Below are positions 7,603-15,159 of a stretch of 18,087 nt of DNA, piece by piece. The DNA comes from Anaerolineales bacterium (GTDB lineage Bacteria; Chloroflexota; Anaerolineae; 4572-78; J111), in NCBI GenBank assembly GCA_012032575.1, contig JAAUSP010000089.1, positions 1-18,087 of the forward strand, given 5' to 3'. The number at the start of each line of letters is the position of its first letter. Position 1 is the stretch's first letter. Both the position numbers and the translations under genes were made by a program. Under the pieces are notes generated by a model that saw only the letters and a program-made list of their open reading frames with translations, was not told the DNA's origin and did no database searches.

Positions 7603-8652
7603 ATGCCCCACCTTTTTGGCAAAACCTATTCCAGCGCCGACCTGCGCCGGCGCGTCGGCGATATGTCGCAACTGGCCGGTATCCGCGCCATGAGCCTCAA
7701 CGACGGCCCTGAAACCGGGGTGCGCGCCCTGGATGTGCGCACCGGCAGCGGCCTGCGCTTTACCGTTTTACCGGATCGCGGCCTGGATATTGCCGACGCC
7801 GAGTGGAACGGCACGTCGCTGGTGTGGCATTCTTCCACCGGCATCACCCATCCCGCTTATTTTGAGTCTGCCGGGATAGGCTTCCTGCGCGGTTTTTACG
7901 GCGGACTGCTGGTCACTTGCGGCTTTATGAATGTCGGCGTGCCCACCGAGGACGGCGGCGAACACTTTGGCCTGCATGGCCGGGCCAGCAACCTGCCGGC
8001 GAAACAGGTTCATTACGAAACTGAATGGCAGGGCGATGACTACATTCTGCGGATCAGCGGCAAAGTGCGCGAGACTCGTCTTTTTGGCGAAAATGTGCTG
8101 CTGACCCGCACCCTCACCACCAAACTGGGCAGCCGGACTATTGCCATCACCGACGTATTTGAAAACCAGGGCTTTGCCCCCACCCCGCTGATGGTGCTGT
8201 ATCACATCAATACCGGCTTTCCCCTGCTCGACGACAGCAGCGAACTGCTCATCAATTCGGACCTTATCCCCCGTGATGCCGAAGCCGCCAAAGGGCTGGA
8301 CGTAGCCAGACAGGGCGCACCACCCACGCCCGACTTTAAAGAACAGGTCCACCAGCACCGCGTCACCCCGGCGGCCGATGGCTGGGCCACGGCTGTTCTG
8401 CTCAACCGCCACTTCAATGGCGGCCAGGGTCTGGGCCTGAGCGTCCGTTACCGCCCCGACGAACTGCCCTACTTCTGGCAGTGGCGCATGGTCGGCGAGG
8501 GCGCGTATGTGATGGGGCTGGAACCGGCCAACTGCAGCGTGATGGGCCGGGGTGAAGAACGTCGCCAGGGCCACCTGCCGCTGCTGGCAGCGGGCGAGCA
8601 AAAAACGCATCACCTTGAAATTGAGGTTCTCACCCCGCCGTTTCAGGTGTGA
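7603..8652 (+). CDS. DUF4432 aldose 1-epimerase-like protein
   Basis: Intact 349-residue cytoplasmic protein of the galactose-mutarotase fold, matching DUF4432 in layout. The motif VLPDRGLDIADAEWNG (about 55-70) is typical of the family's early strand. HFGLHGRAS (121-129) and LYHINTGFPLL supply histidines in the positions where mutarotases hold sugar-binding or catalytic His. GLEPANCSVMGR (306-317) holds Glu307, the probable catalytic base by analogy with aldose epimerases. Strong AGGAGG precedes the ATG, and a good promoter lies upstream. It is divergent from the URO-D-like gene and convergent with the broken dehydratase. The substrate is not determinable; family members sit in varied sugar and sugar-acid catabolic loci, which fits this context. 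Confidence 0.85.
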   Translation: MPHLFGKTYSSADLRRRVGDMSQLAGIRAMSLNDGPETGVRALDVRTGSGLRFTVLPDRGLDIADAEWNGTSLVWHSSTGITHPAYFESAGIGFLRGFYGGLLVTCGFMNVGVPTEDGGEHFGLHGRASNLPAKQVHYETEWQGDDYILRISGKVRETRLFGENVLLTRTLTTKLGSRTIAITDVFENQGFAPTPLMVLYHINTGFPLLDDSSELLINSDLIPRDAEAAKGLDVARQGAPPTPDFKEQVHQHRVTPAADGWATAVLLNRHFNGGQGLGLSVRYRPDELPYFWQWRMVGEGAYVMGLEPANCSVMGRGEERRQGHLPLLAAGEQKTHHLEIEVLTPPFQV

Positions 8653-8686
8653 GTAATTTCCTGGTTGAAATTTGTAAAAACGTGTT

Positions 8687-8729
8687 GCGTGTTGCGTGTT
8701 CCGTTGATTTTACGGAACACGCAACACGC
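8687..8729 (-). terminator. 18-bp perfect hairpin between convergent genes
   Basis: GCGTGTTGCGTGTTCCGT (8687-8704) pairs perfectly with 8712-8729 across a 7-base loop. Read on the minus strand, the stem is followed after a few bases by a run of five T residues (AAAAA at 8676-8680 on plus), so it could end transcription of the dehydratase remnant. On the plus strand there is no T-run. The left arm extends a tandem GTGTTGC word (from 8682), placing it in the same class as the other word-repeat hairpins here. Confidence 0.55.
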
Positions 8730-8777
8730 TCATCAAAAACCTCTTTGGCGAAACTTTACGTTTACACTTTCCCCCCT

Positions 8778-10017
8778 TCACCGCCCCAACACCTTCCGAC
8801 CGGCCTCCAGTAACTCGATGATGGCCTCGACATCGTAGACACAGCCCCCCCAGACGCCGCCGCTGGCGTTTTGCAGCGCCGCCCACAGCCGGGTGTCATC
8901 CGGCAGATTCGTATCGGGGGCCAAATCAGGATGGGGCGGGCGGGTGGCCAGCACGGCTGCGCCCTGCTCCGGGCTGTACCGCTGGCCGTCGTGTCCAATC
9001 AGGTCAAGGCTGCCGGTCAGCTCGTTCCGGTCAATCACAATCCGGATGGTATCCCCGTCGCGCACCCGGCCAATCGGACCGCCGGCCAGTGCTTCCGGCC
9101 CAATGTGACCAATACACGCGCCGGTGCTGACCCCGCTGAAGCGGGCATCGGTGATCAGGGCGACCTCTTTGCCCGACGGCAAAAATTTGAGCGCCGACGT
9201 AACCTGATATGTCTCCTCCATGCCGCAGCCGAGCGGGCCGCGCCCCATCAGCACCATAATCTCCCCCGCTTCGATCCGCTGTCCGGCTTGCCCTTTAATC
9301 GCGGCAATCGCCGCCCTCTCGCTGCTAAAAACCCGGGCCGGACCAATTTTGCGATAAACCCCGTCGCTGTCCACCACACTCGGATCAATCGCAGTGCTCT
9401 TGACCACCGCCCCCTCCGGGGCCAGGTTGCCCTGCGGAAACGTGACCGTGCTGGTCAGTCCCCGCTCTCGCGCCGTGGCCGGACTCATAATCACGTCATC
9501 AGGGTCAATCCCATCCTGCGAGAAGAGACGCTCGCGCAGCCGTTTGCGCCTCTCACTTCCTTCCCACAACTCCAGCATCTCGCCCAGTGCCCGCCCCTGG
9601 ACGGTCATGGCCTCGAGCCGGAGCAATCCCTGCCGGCGGAGGTGCAGCATCACTTCGGGCACGCCGCCGGCCAGAAATACCTGCACGGTGGGGTGGTTGC
9701 GGGGACCGTTGGGCAAAACATCCATCAGCCGGGGCGTCAGCCGGTTGAGCCGGGTCCAATCGGCTACAATGGGGCGGGGCAGTCTGGCGGCATGGGCAAT
9801 CGCTGGAATGTGCAGCAGCAGGTTGGTGCTGCCGCTAAAAGCCCGTGTGTGACCATCGCGTTGTATTTTGACTCAACCCAAAAAGGTCAGCGCTGGGGGC
9901 ATTGAGCAAAAATGCCTCATCCAGCGGCAGGCGGCCTTCCGGTCCTTTGGTTGCTGTTTAAACTTCGTATAGAGAAATATTTATTGAATCTATCGCTATG
10001 GGTTCAAATTCAGCCAT
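8778..10017 (-). pseudogene. yjhG: D-xylonate dehydratase (YjhG/YagF family, IlvD/Edd superfamily), internally deleted
   Basis: Remnant of a sugar-acid dehydratase. The N-terminus starts at ATG 10015-10017 (MAEFEPIAIDSINISLYEV), meets a TAA at 9958-9960, then continues in frame as GPEGRLPLDEAFLLNAPSAD and LFGLSQN. From memory, E. coli YjhG reads GPDGELPL...SGDLFGMTMN here. Directly after SQN (about 9864) the sequence jumps to NAMVTHG, then after a one-base loss near 9842-9844 to [17 protein letters not shown] and an otherwise complete C-terminal half ([38 protein letters not shown]) to the stop at 8778. Roughly 250 residues are missing, including all three segments that carry the Fe-S cysteines in this superfamily, so no active enzyme can be made. 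The intact C-terminal frame has ATG at 9723-9725 but no clear ribosome site. Confidence 0.88.
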
Positions 10018-10099
10018 GTCATTTCGACCGAAGAGAGAAATCTTCGAGGCCAATGTAGTCCGGTAGGGATTTCTCTGCCTACGGCCTCGAAATAACATG
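10015..10099. mobile_element. MITE-like palindrome with CATGTCATTTCGA ends
   Basis: Terminal arms CATGTCATTTCGA (10015-10027) and TCGAAATAACATG (10087-10099) are inverted with one mismatch. Inner inverted pairs are AGAGAAATC against GATTTCTCT and TTCGAGGCC (10043-10051) against GGCCTCGAA (10083-10091). No coding capacity. GTCATTTCGA-ended palindromes are, as I recall, common dispersed repeats in several environmental phyla. The left arm contains the start codon of the dehydratase remnant, so the element separates that gene from any older upstream signals. Confidence 0.65.
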
Positions 10100-10220
10100 A
10101 GGGTTGGGCAGTTATTGGACAATAAGAGAAAACAGCATCCGTTGAACCGTTTTTTACCAGTAGGGCACAACAGGTGTAAAATGGGAGATGAACCATCACA
10201 GCAACCTATCGGTTTGACCT

Positions 10221-13052
10221 ATGCCCACGCCGCTATTAACCACCAAACTCTACATTCCCCCCGGCCCGCGCCCAACTTGTACCCCGCCCCCGCCTGATCG
10301 AACGGCTGAATGAAGGGCTGACCGGCACGCCAGGCGTGACCCTTATCTCCGCGCCCGCCGGTTACGGCAAAACTACTCTGGTCAGCGAATGGCTCCATGT
10401 GTTGGGGGTCAGGGGTCAGGGGTCGAGAGGGCGGTGAAATCTAAACCTAACTCCCAACCCCTCGACCCTCAACCCCGATTTCCTGGCTCTCTTTGGAACC
10501 CGCCGATAATGATTTGACCCGCTTTCTCAGTTATCTCATCGCTGCGTTCCAGCAAATCAATCCAGCGGTGGGTCAGACCAGTCAAGCGCTGCTGCAAACG
10601 GGGGGACCGCATCTCCTCAACCCGGAGAGTATTATTTCCAGCCTGATTAATGATCTCGCCGAGAGTGGCGAAGTCCGGCAGGTTTTGGTGCTGGACGATT
10701 ACCACGTTATCGAAACCAAAGCCATCCATGAGACGCTGATCTTTCTGCTGGATCATCTGCCCCCGCACCTGCATCTGCTGCTGGTCAGCCGGACGGTGCC
10801 GCCGCTGCCGCTGTCGCGCCTGCGGGTGCGCCGCCAGATAACCGAAATTCACGCGGCTGATTTGCGTTTTACCCTGGCCGAAAGCATCGAGTTTCTCAAT
10901 ACGGTCATGGGCCTGGGCCTGGCCGAGGACGATATTGCCGCCCTGGAAGCTCGCACGGAAGGCTGGATTGCCGGCCTGCAACTGGCGGCATTGTCGTTGC
11001 AACAGCAGGCGGACCGGTCGGGCTTTATCAAAGCCTTCAGCGGCGATGACCGCTACGTGCTTGATTACCTGCTGGACGAAGTGTTCAGCCGGCAGTCTGC
11101 GCCGATCCAAACCTTTTTGCTGCAAACCTCTATTTTAGACCGTCTCTGCGGCCCTCTGTGCGATGCAGTATTAGGAAAGGATGAAGGCCGCGAAGCGAGG
11201 ATGAAGGATGAAGATACTGGTTTTTTCATCCTTCATCCTTCATCCTTCATCCTTGAACAGTTGGAGCAGGCCAACCTTTTTATCGTCCCGCTCGATACCA
11301 AACGGGAGTGGTATCGCTACCATCCGCTGCTGCTCGATTTGCTGCGCCATCGCCTCCACCAGACGGTTCCGGCCGGCTCCTGGGAAATAGCGGCCTTGCA
11401 CGTCCGCGCCGCTAACTGGTACAGCCGGCATGGCTTGACCGCCGAGGCCCTGACCCATCTCTTTGCCGCCGAAGCCTTTCTCCAGGCCGCCGATTTGGTG
11501 GAGCAGATCGGGGCAACCACGCTGTGGGAACGGGGTGAAATAGCGACGCTCCTGAACTGGCTGACTCAACTACCGCCGGAACTGCTCCATACCCGGCCCA
11601 AATTGTGCCTTTATTACGCCGAAACCCTGTACTTAACCGGGCAACTGAGCGCTATCGAACCCTTTCTGAATTCGGTGGAACGTTATTTACAGCAGGCAGG
11701 CGTAGTTCAGGCCGAAACAAAAAATATACAGGGTGAAGTCATGCCGATTCGGGCGCTGGTAACTGGCGTCCAGGGGCAGCCGGCGCAAATGACCGATGCC
11801 ATTGCTTTGACCCATCAAGCCCTGGCGCTTCTGGACCCCGACGAACCGCGACTTCGTGGCCTGTTGACCATCGGCCTGGCCGAAGCCTATTATCTGAACG
11901 GCCGGATGCTGGAAGCCGCCGAAAATTACCAGCGAGCGATTGAGCTGGGGCAGGCCGGTCAGAACTCTTTCCTGGTCATTGCCGGGCTGACCCGTCTCTC
12001 CGAAGTTCGCCTTATCCAGGGGCAGTTACGCCAGGCCGCCGAACTTTGCCGGCAGATGCGACAATTGACCTTGCCCGGTGCGCATGTCGCCGGCAATTGG
12101 GTCTGGAGCCAACTGCTGCGGGAGTGGAATCAACTCGAGGCGGCCAAAGAACAGGCGCAGGAGTGTCTTCATCATGGCCGGCTCGAAGGAAACCTGCGCA
12201 TCATCATCCAGGCTAATATCACTCTGGCGCACATTCTCCAGGCTCAGGGCGACAGTGCGGCGGCGCACGAGGCGGTTCAGGCTACAGCCCGCCTGCCACA
12301 GCAGCAGCCTGCCGCCGGGGATTTGCCTTCAACGGCCACCCATCAAGCCTGGCTGTGGCTGCGCCAGAACAATCTGGCCGCCGTGGCCCACTGGGCCAAA
12401 TCGCAGCAGTTGCAGCCGGACGACAGCCCCACTTACCGCCACGAAACCGAATATTTATTATTAGCCCGCCTGTTACTCGCCCAGGGCCAGGCTCAAGCCG
12501 CCGTTGACCTGCTGGAACGGCTGCGAACAGCCGCCGCAGCGGACGGACGGCAAGGCCGGATGATCGAAGCGCTGCTGCTGCTGGCGTTGGCCCAACAGGC
12601 GTTGGCAAATCTGCCCGCCGCCCTCGACAGCCTGAGTCGCACTCTTACCCTGGCCGAGCCGGAAGGTTATGTTCGTCTGTTTGTGGATGAAGGTCCCCCG
12701 CTGCTGAATCTGCTGAAACTGGCGGTTGAGCAGAACTATCCTCTCAGCCAAACCTATCTGGCCCGCCTGCTGGGCCGCCTTCGGAGAGGAAACGGACGAA
12801 CCCGATGTGGAGAGCGAGACTGATACCCCACTGTCCGCCGTTCCGTCGCCGCTGGTGGAACCGCTGACCAAACGCGAACGGGAAATTCTGCGGCTCATCG
12901 CCGCCGGTCTCTCCAATGCCGACATCGCCGGGCAGCTTTTTCTCAGCATGGGCACGGTCAAAACCCATACCCGCAACATCTACGGCAAGCTGGGCGTTGT
13001 CAGCCGGACTCAGGCGGTTGCTACGGCCAGAGCCTTAAACCTCCTAAATTGA
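10221..13052 (+). CDS. LAL/MalT-type LuxR-family transcriptional regulator (frameshifted)
   Basis: Large STAND-ATPase regulator, about 940 residues when frames are joined. Order: N-terminal [11 protein letters not shown] typical of the family, then after one extra C in a six-C run (10257-10262) [14 protein letters not shown] and Walker [11 protein letters not shown] (10351-10380). A palindromic insertion follows (10402-10476). A third frame then carries [18 protein letters not shown], Walker [12 protein letters not shown], the family signature [15 protein letters not shown], and [10 protein letters not shown]...[16 protein letters not shown] long helical TPR-like region runs to about 12770. 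One extra G near 12768-12772 shifts into the last frame with [20 protein letters not shown] and [14 protein letters not shown], a textbook LuxR helix-turn-helix. A second insertion lies in frame at 11176-11254. The start ATG has only a weak ribosome site. It is upstream of an efflux operon it might control, but no inducer can be read. The gene may be intact in reality if the indels are errors. Confidence 0.87.
10402..10476. repeat. Word-repeat palindrome (GGGGTCA type) within the LuxR gene
   Basis: The left arm is a tandem of GGGGTCA words (GGGGTCAGGGGTCAGGGGTC, then GAG). The right arm, CCCAACCCCTCGACCCTCAA plus CCCC, reads GGGGTTGAGGGTCGAGGGG in reverse, an imperfect complement. It sits between Walker A ([10 protein letters not shown]) and [11 protein letters not shown], where LAL proteins normally have a short loop. 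TGA at 10435-10437 closes the Walker A frame. Confidence 0.65.
11176..11254. repeat. In-frame word-repeat palindrome (GGATGAA type) within the LuxR gene
   Basis: The left arm AAGGATGAAG...AGGATGAAGGATGAAG (to 11213) and right arm of four TTCATCC words (11225-11254) pair perfectly over about 15 bases with an 11-base loop. Coding frame is kept, adding [20 protein letters not shown] and PSSFIL just before [14 protein letters not shown]. Relatives of this family would go almost directly from DAVLG to the EQLEQANLF helix, so this looks inserted. Confidence 0.7.
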
Positions 13053-13083
13053 GGTCATGTAGTTCCAATAAAATCACCGATTT

Positions 13084-13141
13084 CGTGAAACGTGATGCGT
13101 AAGGGTTTTATGCAAAAAATCATCACGCATCACGTTTCACG
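13084..13141. repeat. 17-bp perfect inverted repeat after the LuxR gene (CGTGATGCGT type)
   Basis: CGTGAAACGTGATGCGT (13084-13100) pairs perfectly with 13125-13141 across a 24-base loop, and the word GCATCACG repeats just beyond. It starts 31 bases past the LuxR stop. It could act as a terminator-like structure, but the T content after the stem is low. A smaller hairpin, ATCTACC/GGTAGAT, lies at 13219-13238. Confidence 0.7.
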
Positions 13142-13307
13142 CATCACGCGGCCAAGCTTTTGGGATGATTTAATCCTGGAACTCCTTTAATCCTCCTCAT
13201 CCTCAAAAATACCCCCCTATCTACCACTTTAGGTAGATGAGTCATCATCCTCTTTGTGGTTTAATCACCAATATCACGAATGATACCAATGACCTCGGCC
13301 ATCTATA

Positions 13308-13423
13308 CCCCCGAATGAATTCGGGGTCTAAGACAAAAAACCCGTTAAAACGGGTTAGATGGTGGGCCCAACCCGTTTTAACGGGTTTTCCATATCAGGC
13401 ATCGAATTCATTCGATGGCTGAT
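13308..13423. repeat. Nested palindrome of three hairpins in the 416-base intergenic gap
   Basis: Hairpin A: CCCCGAA-TGAA-TTCGGGG (13309-13326). Hairpin B: a 20-base perfect inverted repeat, 13337-13356 against 13370-13389, each arm itself nearly palindromic (AACCCGTT-AA-AACGGGTT). Hairpin C: 13394-13406 against 13411-13423, 12 of 13 matched, loop TTCA. The cores of A (CGAATGAATTCG, 13312-13323) and C (CGAATTCATTCG, 13403-13414) are exact inverses, so A and C can also pair around B. The remaining gap 13053-13468 shows no gene. Confidence 0.8.
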
Positions 13424-13468
13424 AGCCGAAACGAAAACTACAGCCACGATAGAAAGACAAACTAAGCT

Positions 13469-13753
13469 ATGAAGCAGCTAAAAGCTTTCTCAAGTTCAGC
13501 CCAACGGTTGAGCCTCGACTGCCCGGCGACGTACCGCATTACCATCCAAGGGCGGCTGGACCGGGAATGGTCAGATTGGTTTGAAGGAATGTGTCTGACC
13601 CCCGCCGCCGACTCGCATGGCGCTACCACCATCCTGACCGGCCTGGTCAGAGATCAGGCGGCGCTGCACGGCCTGCTGAATGCCCTGTACGGCCTGGGCT
13701 TGCCGCTACTGGACCTCACTTGTCTCGAAATTAACCCGACCCCTGAAAAATAG
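13469..13753 (+). CDS. Small conserved-looking hypothetical protein
   Basis: Soluble 94-residue protein with no signal peptide or helix-turn-helix. The central pattern YRITIQGRLDREWSDWFEGM, then TTILTGLVRDQAALHGLLNAL and YGLGLPLLDLTCLEI, suggests a compact alpha/beta fold. I recall similar small proteins in Chloroflexota and cyanobacteria, without an assigned function. The ATG at 13469 lacks a strong ribosome site. The gene ends 14 bases before the lipoprotein start, so it is probably co-transcribed with the efflux genes. Codon use and GC match its neighbours. Confidence 0.65.
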   Translation: MKQLKAFSSSAQRLSLDCPATYRITIQGRLDREWSDWFEGMCLTPAADSHGATTILTGLVRDQAALHGLLNALYGLGLPLLDLTCLEINPTPEK

Positions 13754-13767
13754 AAGGAGAATTTTTG

Positions 13768-15147
13768 ATGAAACCGTCCGCTTTCCTATTTTTTTGCTTA
13801 TGCCTGAGCCTGACCCTGGCAACCACCGCTTGTAACCCGGTGGCCGAGCCGGCGGTGGCTGCCGCGCCTCCGGCCGAAGTTGGTACCTCCGTCGAGGTGA
13901 CTCCGGTTAAGACCGGCAGCATCGCCCTGGTTTTTGATTATTCCGGCACCCTCCAGGCCCAGAGTGATGTGACTTTGGCCCCCCGCGTCTCCGGCCAGAT
14001 TCAGACCGTGCTGGTGGAGGCCGGCGACCCGGTCACGGCAGGCCAGCCGATTGCCCTCCTCGACCGGGACGTTCCCGCCGCTCAGTTGAAACAGGCCGAG
14101 GCTGTCCTGTCTCTGGCTCAGCTTAAGCTGGATAAAATGAACGAAGGGCGCGTCCGGAAGAACTCGAGGCAGCCCAATCCGCTTACCAGATCACCCAGGG
14201 CGCGTTGCAAGATGTGCAGCTTATTGACGACGACGAACGAACTACCGCCGCCGCTACGCTGGCCAATGCCCAGGCGGCCTTAAAACTGGCCCAGTCCGAG
14301 TACGACAAAATCGCCTGGGCCGGCCAGGTGGGCCAAACCCCCCAGGCGCTGACCCTGGAAAAAGCCACCAATGCCTACGAGCAGGCGCTCTCGGCCTACC
14401 AGTTGCAGACCAACCCTTCGGAGGCGCAGCTTGCCCCGTTGCAGGCCCAGTTGACCAAAGCCAAACTCGATCTGGCCCTGGCCAAACAGCCATTCCGCCC
14501 GGTTGACTTTGCGATGGCCAAAGCGGGCATCCAGCAGGCCGAAGCCGCCGTCGAGCTGGCCCAACTACAGCTCGATTACACTACCCTGCGCGCTCCCTTT
14601 GATGGCATTGTCGGCGAGGTTTACATCCACCAGGGCAGCATGGTTGACACCAAATCGGCGGTGGCCCTGTTCATCTCCAACCAGGTCGAGGTCGCGGTCA
14701 ACATCGAAGAGAGCCGGCTGGGCAGGTGGCGAAAGGGCAGCACGCCTCGCTGCACGTCTCGGCGTACCCCGGCGCGGAATTCCCCGGCCTGATTACCAGC
14801 GTCGCTCCGCTGCCGATCAAAAGACGCACACCTTCGTGGTCAAAGTGACGCCGGCTGACCCCAAAAATATGCTTCGCAGCGGCATGTATGCCGATGTGTC
14901 ACTGCTGGTGGATGAAAAAACCCAAACGATGCTGGTGCCGCGCTCGGCAGTGGTTACGGTTGACAGCCAGCGGCTGGTCTACCGGGTCAACGAGGGCCAG
15001 GTTGAGCAGGTCAATGTTACCACCGGCCTCAGCAACGATACAGAAATTGAAATCATCTCCGGCCTCAAAGCAGGCGACAGCATCGTCGTTACCGGGCAGT
15101 CCTCGTTGCAGGATGGGTCGAAGGTAAAGATTGTGCCGGGGTTGTGA
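13768..15147 (+). CDS. RND efflux membrane-fusion lipoprotein (three frameshifts)
   Basis: Periplasmic adaptor of an RND pump, about 460 residues when joined. A hydrophobic leader ends in a lipobox-like TTAC with Cys22. Next comes a first barrel/lipoyl segment (FDYSGTLQAQSDVTLAPRVS, then GQIQTVLVEAGDPVTAGQPI). The helical hairpin follows (LEAAQSAYQITQ, AQAALKLAQSEYDKI, QAEAAVELAQLQLDYTTLRA), then the second lipoyl half PFDGIVGEVYIHQGSMVD, the barrel domain and a C-terminal region (LVPRSAVVTVDSQRLVYRVN, ISGLKAGDSIVVTG). Frame changes near 14146-14149, 14718-14722 and 14805-14808 are each repaired by adding one G to a G run or GC step. The start is ATG 13768, with AGAAGGAGA at 13752-13760. It ends 12 bases before the RND gene. 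The pump substrate is unknown. Confidence 0.87.
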
Positions 15148-15159
15148 GGATAAATTATT

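Noticed and set aside
7768..8613. 281-codon minus-strand open frame
   Set aside because: It lies wholly antisense to the DUF4432 gene, which has family motifs, a promoter and AGGAGG.
8871..9905. 344-codon plus-strand open frame opposite the dehydratase
   Set aside because: The minus strand carries unmistakable YjhG/YagF sequence; the plus reading has no recognisable motif.
10142..10182. Promoter for the LuxR gene (TTTACC with TAAAAT, or TTGAAC)
   Set aside because: Spacing is 18 for a poor -35 and far too long for TTGAAC; the support is too weak to annotate.
6008..13423. CRISPR array suggested by many short repeats
   Set aside because: The repeats are inverted and internally tandem, without regular unique spacers; no cas genes are present.
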